Below, one piece after another: positions 23,962 to 34,813 of a stretch of 64,000 bases of DNA. The stretch is taken from the NCBI GenBank assembly GCA_963989385.1, contig OZ022501.1, forward strand, positions 91,620,979-91,684,978, read 5' to 3'. The stretch comes from Ctena decussata (Eukaryota > Mollusca > Bivalvia > Lucinida > Lucinidae). The notes under the pieces are model-generated. The model made no database searches and had not been told where the DNA came from. It saw only the letters and a program-made list of their open reading frames with translations. Position 1 is the stretch's first letter; each line of letters opens with the position of its first letter. The translations under genes and the position numbers were made by a program.

Positions 23962-24292
23962 AACTTCTTACTTATGAATGTTTTCTTTGCTCTTAAAGGA
24001 TCTAAACTTTTATCATTATTTACTATCACTGCAGCTGGATGTTGTGCCGTGTGGCGGCCGTAAAAAGTCTCCCCGCACTCATCTATAGTGCAGATTATAT
24101 TTTCCTTTTGGTCCTTTGAGATCATGGAATATATTCTGAGAAGTCAGAAATGATCATACGTTTAGATTCATTTTCTAAACAAATTTGAAATATTTTGGTA
24201 TTTTTCGACTTATATCAGTCTTTGAGACGACTGCCATGTTAAACCTGCAAATTTACTGTTTTTTTCCTCTGGCTCCTTGTGCCAGATTTAAA

Positions 24293-24336
24293 GGGTCACT
24301 GATGAGGCTTGAATAGCCGAAACCGCGGTATGGCCC
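24293..24336 (+). ncRNA. Type I hammerhead ribozyme, unit 3
   Basis: Identical motif in the third unit, with predicted cut after 24330. It bounds a second full monomer, 23956-24330. Confidence 0.88.
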
Positions 24337-24667
24337 AACTTCTTACTTATGAATGTTTTCTTTGCTCTTAAAGGATCTAAACTTTTATCATTATTTACTA
24401 TCACTGCAGCTGGATGTTGTGCCGTGTGGCGGCCGTAAAAAGTCTCCCCGCACTCATCTATAGTGCAGATTATATTTTCCTTTTGGTCCTTTGAGATCAT
24501 GGAATATATTCTGAGAAGTCAGAAATGATCATACGTTTAGATTCATTTTCTAAACAAATTTGAAATATTTTGGTATTTTTCGACTTATATCAGTCTTTGA
24601 GACGACTGCCATGTTAAACCTGCAAATTTACTGTTTTTTTCCTCTGGCTCCTTGTGCCAGATTTAAA

Positions 24668-24711
24668 GGGTCACTGATGAGGCTTGAATAGCCGAAACCG
24701 CGGTATGGCCC
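24668..24711 (+). ncRNA. Type I hammerhead ribozyme, unit 4 (partial unit)
   Basis: The ribozyme is complete although its unit is truncated 59 bases later at 24770. The predicted cut is after 24705, giving a third monomer, 24331-24705. Confidence 0.88.
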
Positions 24712-25070
24712 AACTTCTTACTTATGAATGTTTTCTTTGCTCTTAAAGGATCTAAACTTTTATCATTATTCAAGTTATAGAACGGACACGATTGAAACAT
24801 AATTTTGTGATGGACTAAGTTCCAAGGGAAATAACTCAAAAAGTATAAATGCCAGAGTTACCATTCTTGCACTCTGCACGTCGTCTCATGTTGATTGATA
24901 TTTATATGAAGTTTCGCGAATATAGCTTGAGCGGGTTTCAAGTTATAGAACGGACACGATTTGTGACAGACAGACGGACAGACGGACAGACGGACGGACG
25001 GACGGACAGACGGACAGACGCCCGAGGAAAAACAATATGTCTCCCGACCCTGAAGGGGGGAGACATAATG

Positions 25071-25264
25071 AATTTAAAAAATAAATAAAATACAAAAAAA
25101 AAAAACAAAAAAAAACCAAGAAGCTAGAATCATGGACTTAAATAATTTCACGCACAAACAAGTTGGTTGGAAAAAGGCAAAATCTCTCTTTTTACTGACT
25201 ATAATAATATATTTGCTATTTTACACAGCATAAACTTTTCTATGATTTTCCTGTAAACTTCATT
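25071..25264. other. No gene seen
   Basis: A-rich then AT-rich DNA. Confidence 0.4.
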
Positions 25265-25805
25265 ATTTTTCAGGGCTATTTATCAATATTTACATTTTCA
25301 GTGCAGAGCTCTCTGTTAACCCAATTAAGTGATGCGGGAGTCAATTTTATTTACAAGTCAATAATAACATTGTGTCACGCGCTTTAAAGTGACAGCTCAT
25401 CGCACTAACTAGCACGTGAAATCTACAACATGCCATGTACTTGAATGGCTGGTAAACATTGAGTGACAGCTCGCTACGCCCACTTGCACGCGAAATCTAC
25501 AGCTGGAGGTGGACTTTACTGGTAGGCAGTGACAATGCGGCTGTTCCATTCGACCGGCAATGTTTTTAAAACGATTCTTATATATGTATTTCTTATTTTT
25601 GTTTACCTTTTTATTGATCAAAAGCTTCGTTTAATAATATAAATATAAGGAATGAATGTTATTTTTTAAACGTTTACTGAAGCATAAACTACATCGGGTC
25701 ACGAGCAAAGTTTACGTAAACCCCTTCGGGGTTCACTTACTTTGCTCGTGACCCGATGTAGTTTATACTTCAGTAAACGATGAAAAAATAACATTCATTC
25801 CTTAA
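25265..25805. mobile_element. 540-bp element with 160-bp palindromic end, copy 1
   Basis: Bases 25645-25805 are a long inverted repeat (AAGGAATGAATGTTATTTTT arms, centre CCCCTTCGGGG). The adjoining ~380 bp (GTGACAGCTC, ACGTGAAATCTACA direct repeats) recurs with it at 41920-42460 in inverted orientation, so the unit is larger than the palindrome. Confidence 0.75.
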
Positions 25806-25904
25806 ATAAATTTAGTAAACAATAAGGTAGGGCTTCTCAGGTAGTCATTTGTTATCAGTGACAGATATTATTATATGTATTAGTGTTTATTCATTTGTCC
25901 AAAG

Positions 25905-26035
25905 TACCTGTATAAATTTGGTCCAACAGGTAACTGGTCCAAGGATTACACCAGTGCAGTCCGAGTTGGACCAGTCCAAGGTCCAATGGTCCAAGTGATT
26001 TGGTCCAAGGATTACAGTGACCCATCGGATAACCG
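25905..26035. repeat. Inverted copy of the GGTCCAA-rich repeat at 13186
   Basis: ATTTGGTCCAACAGGTAACT, GTGCAGTCCGAGTTGGACCA and GTGATTTGGTCCAAGGATTA match 13186-13312 in reverse orientation over ~125 bp. Confidence 0.7.
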
Positions 26036-26539
26036 GCAAGACAGTAATCTTGCGCAATTTTCACAAGTACTTATCAATTAGGTGATAAAGAGTCGGTAAC
26101 GATGATGGTACTTTTGAAGTAGGCTCTGTTGTGATTCCTTCTCTTACAATTCCCTGTTTATTGTCTACATATGTGTCATTGTTTCTGCATAAAAAGATAA
26201 AATTTATATTTTAATTTTACAGTTTTGAAATCATTAAAAGCATAAACAAAACGTTTAGAAGCCATTTTAACCTGAAACAGAATGAAGAAAAGTGGTTTGG
26301 GGTGGTTTCCAAGCGGTTTGGGGTGTTTTGGGGTGGTTTACTGCTTTCTAACAAGCATACGGGTACCTACGGCTAGACCGACGGTACAAGAGTACGGGCC
26401 TGTACGCATAGACTGTCAGTCTAGTTGTAGGGATATAATTTTACATTTCTCTAGCGGGAGGTAGAGTATTACAACAGCTGTAGATGTCTAGTTGACAATT
26501 TACCTTAAACTCGCGAGGTCGTTTCCGGGGGGCACCACA
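26036..26539. other. No gene seen
   Basis: Includes GTGGTTTGGGGTG repeats near 26290-26340. No recognised domain. Confidence 0.4.
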
Positions 26540-27756
26540 GATCTCTATCTAGTTGTGCTGGAAAAGTGCGTTCTACATCTTCTTCAAGAGATTACTGCTT
26601 CAAGATATTTGAGGTTTGTTGCCTTGATGTGCCTCTAAATACCAATAGCGTTGTTTGGCATCAGCTTGGTCTTCTCAGCACTTATTTCCAGGTTTTGTCG
26701 AAACATTCAACTAGGACTTCCAGTTCATGCTCTTCCTCAGCAAGAGCGTCAATGACATCGGCAACAGCACATCGCCAATATCATTGGTAAAAATTCTGGC
26801 GCCTGTGCTAACCCTTCTATCACTTTCTTACAGAGCATCAGACAATCTTTTCGAAAAAATGTTGAAGCGGATGGGTGGGTAAAGGCATGCTTGCTGAGGG
26901 TGGGTGGGGAAAAGGCATCCTTGGAAGTTGCTCAACTCCAGCAGCTGTTGTTCTAAATAATTCTCCCCTGCTGCCATTCATTTGAACTGTCCTTACATAT
27001 GCATGAATAGCGCAATGGCTCGATCTTCCGCATAATGGATAAGGCTGCATGCAATACCCCGCCAAATGTTTTGAAATTGATATAAAATGAAGACATGGGA
27101 CGAATTGAATTACAGACGTTTCGAACCCTGGACGTTTCGTACCCTAGCCGTTTCGTACCCAACCCTGGACGTTTCGTACCAAAACATTGGTCGATTCGTA
27201 CCTTATTTCTGGTCGATTCGTACCATAATCCTGGTCGATTCGTACCCGGGTCCTATGTAGTATTACATGCCCATATCCATATAATTATTAGTTGATATAT
27301 CTATAAGGAGTATTAACTTCACCCAATTGTGATGTATGTTTGCCAAAATATTTTAGGGATTGTAATCATGCATATTTCAAACGGGGCTTAATGTGTTTAA
27401 ACGTGTTTGATATGCAGTTGATGAAGTAATTAAGCAATTAACCGCAATTGAATTACACATGTTACCAACATATGATAATTAGAGGCTTAAATCAGTCGCT
27501 ATACATCAAAGAGAGTAGTGATTTATGACAATTTGAAAATATAATTTTGCATTTATGCTGATATTTAAAAATAAGTCAAATTCAAGAAAGTTTATAAAAT
27601 GGTTATAATGTCTGTACAATGTTCAATAAAGGGGCAAAAATTATAAGATCTACTGAAATAGTAAATAATTATCAACAGTCTCATCCTGCATATTGGCTTG
27701 GTAACCATATTATATAGCAATAGTAATAGTTTCTATTAGATTCCTTGGATGGACGC

Positions 27757-29455
27757 ATCAGAATCAGAATCAGAATCAGAATTGTTTACTGGTGATACGT
27801 CCAAGGACAATCATTCACCAGGACCTGTGAATCAGGGAAGCTAGTACCTAGCCCTTATAAGAGAAGTAAACTTAGTAACTGAATCCTCTGCACCCTCAGC
27901 AGCAGAAATAAGTGAATCTTCCAAGGAATTCCAATCTCTAATAGTCTGGGGGAAGAAACTGGACTTGTAAATGTCAGTCCCAGCCAATGGGGTTTGAAAT
28001 GTCAGGGAATGATGATTCCTGGTATGCCTATTTGGGGGACAAGGTCATTTATGGGTATACTGGCTACACCCCTCAGACCTTTGTAAAGCATTATAAGTCT
28101 ACTATCTTTCCTTCTCGTTTTTAGGGATTCCCACTTAAGTTTCTCCAGAATGCCAGTCATACTCCCAGTTTCATATGTGTAATTTCCCATTACAAATCTA
28201 ACTGCTCTTTTCTGCACCTTCTCAAGTTCATATTGAAGAAGTGTACTTTGAGGGTCCCAAACTAAACTGCCATACTCCAGGACTGGACGCACCAGTCCCT
28301 TGTATGCTGACTCCTTAACATCTTGTGGACATGCTGCCAAGTTACGTCTGAGGAAGCCGAGGGTCCTATTAGCCTTTGTGCAAATATTACTGACATGTGT
28401 GTTCCATTTCAAATCATTGGCAATGGTTATGCCGAGATACTTGATAGTTTCTACATTACTGAGGACCGTTCCCTCTAAGGTGTAGGAAGCATTGATCTTC
28501 TTGATCCGTTTCCTTGTAATTTGCATTATATTGCATTTAACGGGTTGAAATCTGATGCCCCAACTCCTTGCCCAACAACCTTAATGATCTATATCCTCCT
28601 GAAGTTTCACAGTGTCTTCAATATCTCTGATTTCACGATAGCAAACACAGTCGTCAGCAAAAAGTCTTAATTCCGAGTCAATATTTTCTGTTATATCGTT
28701 AATGTATGACGAGAACAACAATGGTCCAAGCACGGTGCCCTGGGGATCACCTGACAAAACCGGGGCCCAATCCGACTTAACTCCATTTACCACCACACGC
28801 TGCTGCCTGTAACAGAGAAAAGAATCTATCCATTTCAGAGTCTTCCCACCAATACCATAGCCGTATAGCTTACATTTAAGTAATTCATGAGGGGGAGTGT
28901 TAAAAGCTTTCTCGAAGTCCAAGATAAAAGTGTCCACCTGACCGCCCTTATCCAAGATTTTAGCCGTCATTTATAACCGTGATCAATTGAGTTTCACAGC
29001 TATGTTTCTTACGGAAAGCATGTTGTCTGTCTGACAAAAGTTTATGTTTATCCAAATGTGCCATAATATTAGAGCAGACAATGTGTTCGAGTAACTTGCA
29101 TGGTACACAAGTTAGAGAAACCGGTCGGTAATTGCAAGCCAAAGACCTATCTCCTTTTTTGATGAGTGGGCATATATTTGCAAGAGACCATTCCTTGGGG
29201 ATTTCACCCGTGTCAATAGATTGTTGGAAGAGATGAGCAAACATTGGGCCTAATTCAGATGTTAGTTCTTTTAAGACTCTAGGATGCAATTCATCAGGTC
29301 CTAAAGCTTTCGATGGGTTCAAGCCCTTAAGAAGTTTCGTTACACCTTCTGCCGAAACATGAATGTCCTCCATGAAAGGAGCCGAGCGATTTGGAAGGGG
29401 GGCTTGGGTGTGCTCACTTTTGTTAAACACATCTGAAAACTGACCGTTTTCGGAT
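27757..29455 (-). pseudogene. CR1/Jockey-type LINE reverse transcriptase, 5'-truncated and mutated
   Basis: Minus-strand order: KLLKGLNPSKALGPDELHPR, NYRPVSLTCVPCKLLEHIV and SCETQLITVIND (29455-28985); a frame change near 28970; then DTFILDFEKAFNTPPHELL, a GDPQGTVLGPLLF catalytic-region motif, and the active-site block FADD near 28655; an in-frame TAA at 28583-28581; then thumb and C-terminal regions in the same frame as the preceding block (YLGITI, NRTLGFLRRNL, SAYKGLVRPVLEYGS, LEKLKWESL) to a frame change near 28045. The 3' end is a TTCTGA-type tail (27757-27781). It is non-functional. The endonuclease domain is missing. Confidence 0.9.
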
Positions 29456-29530
29456 GGTTCCAGGTGTGTGCAACTATGGATACGTTCCAGCTGAGCCACC
29501 TGGGGAACATCATTATAAATATAGAAACAA
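29456..29530 (-). repeat. Short dispersed repeat, possibly SINE-like
   Basis: Minus strand AATGATGTTCCCCAGGTGGC, then TCAGCTGGAACG...ATAGTTGCACACACCTGG. A second copy lies at 61276-61345. GGTGGCTCAGCTGG resembles a Pol III A box, but no clear B box is seen. Confidence 0.4.
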
Positions 29531-29570
29531 CAACTATAAGATTCCAGTCGGCTATACCACAAGGTGCAAC

Positions 29571-29576
29571 ATACAT

Positions 29577-29643
<67 letters not shown>

Positions 29644-29662
29644 TACATACATACATACATAC
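29571..29662. repeat. CATA/CA microsatellite
   Basis: CATA repeats flank a CA tract of ~24 units. Long open frames across it (CVCV / THTH) are artefacts of the repeat. Confidence 0.95.
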
Positions 29663-30066
29663 ACCTAATAGAGTAGGGTACGAATCGACCAGGATGAGGG
29701 TACGAATCGACCAGGATATGGTACGAATTGACTCGGGTACAAAACGTCCAGGGTACGAATCGTCTTGCACCCGACGAATTCAGCTGATGCTGAATGCACT
29801 TTTCACACAGGGTTCAGAGGATGAAGACCTCTTCTGTGGTGCTTCGTCCGGCTCTGAACCCAGCCTGTTCTTCGGCGATTATCACTGCAGCTTGGGCTTT
29901 GAGTCTGTTCTAGATGACTTTTGGCATGAATCTGCTCGGATGACTATTAAATGAGGCTGATGGGTCTGTAGTTCTGGTAGAGCTGTAAGTTGTACTTTTT
30001 AACAGTGTGTTTAAGTCCCTGGACTCGGCCATTCTCCTCTTCTCCAGATCTTGTTACAGATCTTTG

Positions 30067-30714
30067 TTAAAACATAAATCATGACCTCCCTGTCTGCTTG
30101 ATAAGTTACTGTTGAGTTGTGGTTTAACGTCCCAGTAAACAATATTTGAGTCATGTCCTCCGAATTTGTATGACTTTTACCCGACCTGAGATAAATGACG
30201 CTCAGGTTGTGCTAAGCTACTACCAGCCCTGTCTCAGCCACCAGGCAGTCAATCTATTTCGAAGACCCCGAAGGGCGGGTAAACAAGTTCTGCTGGTTTA
30301 TCTCAGCTCCGGCGGACTTTCCCTGTTTCAGTTGTGCATGCTGATTTGAGTCTCATTTGTTTTTCGTGTGAATTGTTCTTATTGTCAAAACTGGTGCTTT
30401 TGTTGTTATGTTGCATGGGTGGTAATTGTTTTGGTTGATTGAACAATTTACTGTCTGATGAACCCAGGCAGAATCAAGGGCGAAGGTTGGGTGACCACAA
30501 ACCGGTTAAGCCCCCACCCCCAGTAATTTTCTTACTGGCCGTCCCGAGGCAATACTTCTGTTTTTTTTTTGTTGTTGTTGTTTTATGTGTTGTTTGTTGT
30601 TGTTTGTGGGGGTGGTGCTGGGGGGGCGGGAGGGGTGGGACATATTGTTATTTTTGTGGATCCCGTTGGCTGAAGACCAAACTTGCACAAATACATAGTT
30701 GGGAGGGGGCAAGA
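30067..30714. other. No gene seen
   Basis: Contains G/T-rich low-complexity DNA (30555-30640). Nothing recognised. Confidence 0.4.
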
Positions 30715-31340
30715 CCTGATTAGATTTTGGTGACCTTGACCCTATTGTTGAAAAATGCCTTGTCTGCACCATATCTCCTGAATGTATGGATGTATTTCAA
30801 CCAAATTGGCAGATATATTATTGGGAAATGGAAAGATTTGATTAAAATTTGGTGACCTTGACCCCATTTTCAAGGTAATGGGAGATCAAAGAGTGTTGAA
30901 AAATGTCGTGTCTGCATCCTATCTCCTAAATGGATGGATGGATTTAGATTAAACTTGCAGATATATCATTGGTAGATGCAAAAGAACTGATTAGATTTTG
31001 GTGACACTGACCCTATTTTCAAGGTCACAGGAAGTCACAGAATGTTAATAAAATGCCTTGTCTGCACCATATCTCCTTAATGGATGGTTGGATTTTAAAC
31101 AAACTTGCACAGATATATCACTGGGAGACTGAAAAGAAGTGATTAGATTTTGATGAGCTTGACCTCATTTTCAAGGTCACAGAAAGTCAAAGAATGTTGA
31201 AAAATGTCTTGTCTGCACCACATCTCCAGAAGGAATTGATGGATTATGACCAAACATAGACAAGTGTATAATCCAGATGTGGAAAAGATCTGATTAAATT
31301 TTTAGGACCTTGGCCCTATTTTCGTGGTCACAGGGTCTTA
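30715..31340. repeat. Tandem core of a HINE-like element, ~150-bp monomers
   Basis: Four to five diverged monomers with TTTTGGTGACCTTGACC and TTGTCTGCACCATATCTCC. Head and tail are not convincingly seen, so it may be an orphan core. Confidence 0.6.
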
Positions 31341-32021
31341 ACTTGGTAATATTTAGGAAAAACGCAAAAAAAATTCTAGTTTTGATAATAACTTTGAGGT
31401 AATAGAAGTGGCACTTGGTAGATAGCTTATCCCTTTAAAGGCAGCAGCAAAACATCTATGAAGACTCCTGTGTACTTGACCCACATTTTGTCTTGTTTTT
31501 CCAACACAATTTAATGGGTTTGCATCTTACTTGAAACAACGGGTCAGTCTGACACTGGGAATTACCTCATACAATTTGTAGCTCACTGGGATTCATTCTT
31601 CAAATCTGAGCTAAAGGAAACATTGACTAAGTCTTGAAGTAGCATTTCTCTGATAGGTCTTTATATTGATGAAAATTTTTCAAAGTTTAAAACATAATGT
31701 CTAGCCTCCCGTAAATGAGACATAGACGAACAGAGCAGACCCAGATCAGATGCCACAAAATGTGGCATCTGATCAGGGTCTACTCTGTTTGCATAAGCTA
31801 AATGGATACTTCTCCTGAAAATGAAATACAAATGATACAAAAAAGCTATGCCAGACACCTCTTTATTGACAAATGAACTCTTCCATTTGATAATGCTAGT
31901 ATAGTCCACTGGTCCTACATGCCATATGCTTTGGACTACAATCTATGAGATCAGATTAGCTTTTAAGTGAGATTTGCTGAACTCAGATGAGCTCTCTAAG
32001 TTTCACATAACTGCAATGTAT
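31341..32021. other. No gene; palindrome at 31731-31790
   Basis: CAGAGCAGACCCAGATCAGATGCC.. faces its inverse GGCATCTGATCAGGGTCTACTCTG, a short MITE-like palindrome related in wording to 52772-52842. The rest is unrecognised. Confidence 0.5.
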
Positions 32022-32216
32022 TTAAGGTGGTGATTTGTGGTATATACAAAAATCGCAATAAAATGCTGAAAATACAATAGATCTTCCCAAAACTTAGCAG
32101 ATGCCTTCTTTATGTTGTTTCTCACAGTTTAGAATACAAAAATGCAGGACATATTGATAGTAATAAGGATTTATATAAGAAAAGATCAAAGTGTAATTTT
32201 GTGCGAATAAATCTAA

Positions 32217-33999
32217 ACAAGGGCTTCACAAGCGGCGCATAATACGCCCGTTTCAATGTCCTTAAGGAGTTACAGAATGAACAAGATTGTTTACAAAAGG
32301 ATAGACAGGCAGACAAACAGGGGCAACCACTCTATAATTAACTAGAACTGTCAGCGAATCTGACTATCTGACTATACCTCCCCCCCCCCCCCCCCCCCTT
32401 AATTGCTTAAATCAAATGGTGTTATTTTTGTAACAAAAAGCATAAAGAGGGAGAGAAATCATTGTTACCATGTATACCAAATATGAATGGTTGCTGTGAA
32501 ATCTGTTACAAAAAATTACATTATTCAAAGTCAGGAGAGAAAGAAAATTGGAAAAATATAGGGAAGAATAAGCAGAAGACTGGTTCTCAATCCCACAATA
32601 CAACAAGTTCTCATCAACCTGCATACAAAATTCCCTACTCTAACTTACAGATGCATAGAAATCTTTTGCACAAAAAATGCATTATTCAAAGTAAAGAGAG
32701 AAAGAAAATCAGACAAATACAGGGAATAAAAAGAGAAGTCTGGTTCTCAATCCCACAATACAGTAAGTCATCATTAACCTGCATACCAAATATGACTAAT
32801 CTAGCTTGCATGGTTGTGGAGAAAACTTTGATGAAAAAGTTCATTATTCAAAGTATGGAAAGAAAGAATATTGGACAAATACAGGGAAGAATAAGCAGAA
32901 AAAGGCTGGTTCTCAATCCCACGATACAACATATCGTCATCAACCTGCATACCAAATGGGACTACTCTAGCTTGCTTGGTTGTGGAGCAATCTTTGACGA
33001 CAAATTTTATTATTCAAAGTATGGAAAGAAAGAATATTGGACAAATACAGGGAAGAACAAGCAGAAAAAGGCTGGTTCTCAATCCAACGATACAACATAT
33101 CGCCATCAACCTGCTTACCAAATATGACTACTCTAGCTTGCATGGTTGTGGAGCAATCTTTGACGAAAAATTTCATTATTCAAAGTAGGGAAAGAAAGAA
33201 AATCAGACAAATACAGGGAAGAATAAGCAGGAGAAGGCTGGTTGTCGATCCCATTATACAACATGTCGTTACAACCAGCATAGCAAATATGACTACTCTA
33301 GCTTGTATGATTGTGGAGAAATCTTTGACGAAAAATTTCATTATTCAAAGTATGGAAAGAAAGAAAATGGGGCAAATACAGGGAAGAATAAGCAGGAGAA
33401 GGCTGGTTCTCAATCCCACAATACAACATGTCATCATCAACCTGTATGCCAAATATGACCAGTCTAGCTTGTATGGTTGTGAAGAAATCTTTGATACAAT
33501 ATCTTTGAACAAGGGAGATAACCTACATACACTAGGTATACCTTTTTTAGTTCTACTATTTTCCCTTGACAATATATTACATGTACAACAAAAAGTTTAC
33601 ACAAAAGTAGCCGATAAGAACTAATGAAAGGGATTCACTCTTAAACGAAGAAAGGGAGAGCAGCCATTGTTGTATGCGACACATCGTTAGGACTTCATAC
33701 ACATTGCTATGAAGTTTTATAAAGATATCCCAAACGGTTATCTAGTTATGGCGCGTACAAGACTTACAGGGATAAAATCAATCAAAGGGGCATAACTTCA
33801 AAAGTAACAAATGGGGAGCAACCATTTTTGTACGCGACACGTTCCCCCACCCTAATACATATGCCTACCAAATTTCATGAAGATATCCCAAATGGTTACT
33901 GAGTTATGGCGTGTACAAGAATGTTTACGGACGGACGGACGGATGGACGGACAGCGCCACGACATAATACGTCCGTTTTTTCAAAACGGGCGTATAAAA
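32217..33999 (+). mobile_element. HINE-like element, 165-bp core (left arm)
   Basis: The head ACAAGGGCTTCACAAGCGG...ATAATACGCCCG mirrors the tail ATAATACGTCCG...CGGGCGTATAAAAA. The core has ~6 monomers of 162-166 bp (TATTCAAAGTATGGAAAGAA). A GGAC microsatellite lies at 33930-33953, and a poly-C run at 32378-32398. Because 165 is a multiple of three, frames of up to 221 codons stay open; they have no recognisable domain and are not taken as genes. Confidence 0.7.
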
Positions 34000-34090
34000 A
34001 TGACCATCATTATTGAAAATGTAACTAGGTCTGAACATAAATTAATCTATTATGAAGAGCGTCCTAGCAATTATTTATTCCACTTTCTTT

Positions 34091-34362
34091 GCACATTATC
34101 AGGCTGCGCAGATAAAAACAGAAGCCTTTTCCTCAAATGTCTGACCATGTATATAAGTGCATGTATAGTGCTTGCATTCATTAATACAGGTAGGTCAGGT
34201 ATACCTATATCATACTCACAGTATAAATATTACATTACAGTGACCAAAACAGGTGTATTATTGAAATTATTCAACCTTGAAAACAGACTCTGCTATGTAT
34301 TTTGAGACAAATATTTGGACACAGGCCACTATTTTTTTATCTGCGCAGCCTGATGACATGCA
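34091..34362. mobile_element. Palindromic-ended MITE, ~272 bp
   Basis: Ends GCACATTATCAGGCTGCGCA and TGCGCAGCCTGATGACATGC are inverted, with arms extending into GATAAAAA/TTTTTATC. The interior is AT-rich without a gene. Confidence 0.7.
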
Positions 34363-34365
34363 AAG

Positions 34366-34774
34366 ACAAGAGCTGTCGCCAGACAGCATAGCTCGCCTAA
34401 TTGGTGCTTGCCCATCACTCAGCCGCTATGGTGGTGTGGACTGCTATGCATAAAACTTCATGCAAGCATGTCCATAATGAAAACACATTTATAAACAAAA
34501 GCTATCTCAGAAATAAGTCTTAAAATAAAATTAGAATAAAAAAAATGAAATGAAATTTCAAAGTCCATGAGCTTGAGGTAAACATAAAACTGACGGGTGG
34601 GGGGTGGGGCTATGTGGACTGCTATGCATAAAACTTCATGCAAGCATGTCCATAATGAAAACACAAAAGCTATCTCAGAAATAAGTCTTAAAATAAAATT
34701 AAAATAAAAAAAATGAAATGAAATTTCAAAGTCCATGAGCTTGAGGTAAAAAAACTGACCGTGGTGGTGGTGGT

Positions 34775-34813
<39 letters not shown>

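Larger units (their letters stand above)
23360..24770 (+). repeat. Hammerhead-ribozyme tandem array (retrozyme-like), 375-bp unit x 3.76
   Basis: Units beginning at 23360, 23735, 24110 and 24485 are 375 bp long and read as identical in the sequence given; the last is cut at 286 bp. Each contains a type I hammerhead motif (separate entries). The array interrupts a 168-bp-monomer HINE-like element: the host reads ...GAGCGGTTT before 23360 and CAAGTTATAG after 24770, which are contiguous in intact host monomers. No target duplication is visible, and the junctions share only a few T residues with the unit. Known relatives are the type I hammerhead satellites of newts and schistosomes and the metazoan retrozymes that give small circular RNAs. 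No protein is needed for the proposed function, so the 70-codon antisense frame repeated in each unit is probably chance. Confidence 0.85.
21747..25070 (+). mobile_element. HINE/pearl-like element, 168-bp core, split by hammerhead array
   Basis: The head ACTAGAATTGTTTTTC...GTCTCCCCCC is followed by roughly nine 168-bp monomers (GAAGTTTCGTGAATATAGCT, CAAGGGAAATAACTCAA). An ACGG/ACAG microsatellite lies at 24964-25020, and the tail hairpin TGTCTCCC...GGGGGGAGACA at 25039-25065. Monomers differ by several percent, unlike the identical hammerhead units inserted at 23360-24770. The same head/tail family occurs at 55373-56770. Confidence 0.75.
27107..29772. mobile_element. 2666-bp TIR element with 8-bp target duplication
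   Basis: Flanked by GACGAATT at 27099-27106 and 29773-29780. The ends are inverted copies (AGACG.TTCG.ACCCTGGACG) followed by inverted arrays of a ~21-bp repeat, TGGTCGATTCGTACC (27118-27250 and 29675-29765). No transposase is visible. The interior holds ~500 bp of AT-rich DNA, a CA microsatellite and a LINE fragment. An 8-bp duplication fits hAT-like elements among others; the superfamily is uncertain. Confidence 0.7.
26540..30066 (-). pseudogene. RTE-type LINE reverse transcriptase fragment, interrupted
   Basis: Two minus-strand pieces are parts of one reverse transcriptase. 30066-29773 encodes the early region (ICNKIWRRGEWP, NYRPISLI, EEQAGFRAGRST with frame changes). 27106-26540 encodes the later region (HVF.L..F...W, then DALAEEEHELEVLVE, EISAEKTKLM, LKYLEAVIS). 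Several stops and frame shifts make it a relic. Between the pieces lies a 2666-bp TIR element flanked by the duplication GACGAATT; removing it joins the pieces in register at the IQHQ...HVF position. The 5' region and element ends are not visible. Confidence 0.75.

Noticed and set aside
23538..24500. Identical 70-codon frames on the minus strand of each hammerhead unit
   Set aside because: Antisense to a structured RNA, identical only because the units are identical. No known domain.
23360..24770. CRISPR-like or simple satellite reading of the 375-bp repeats
   Set aside because: Units are contiguous without spacers, and the genome is eukaryotic. The hammerhead motif gives a better account.
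29340..29954. Open frames across the CA/CATA microsatellite
   Set aside because: Val-Cys, Tyr-Val-Cys-Met and Thr-His runs come from the microsatellite. Only the LINE part below 29455 has real similarity.
30450..30465. Other CTGATGA words (30455, 55607 and minus strand 42840) as hammerheads
   Set aside because: No stem II followed by GAAA, and no matching stem I, at any of them.
32462..33624. Open frames of 221 and 195 codons with repeated SLTKNFIIQSMERK
   Set aside because: They follow the 165-bp core monomer of a HINE-like element. The frame is kept by the period and no domain is recognisable.
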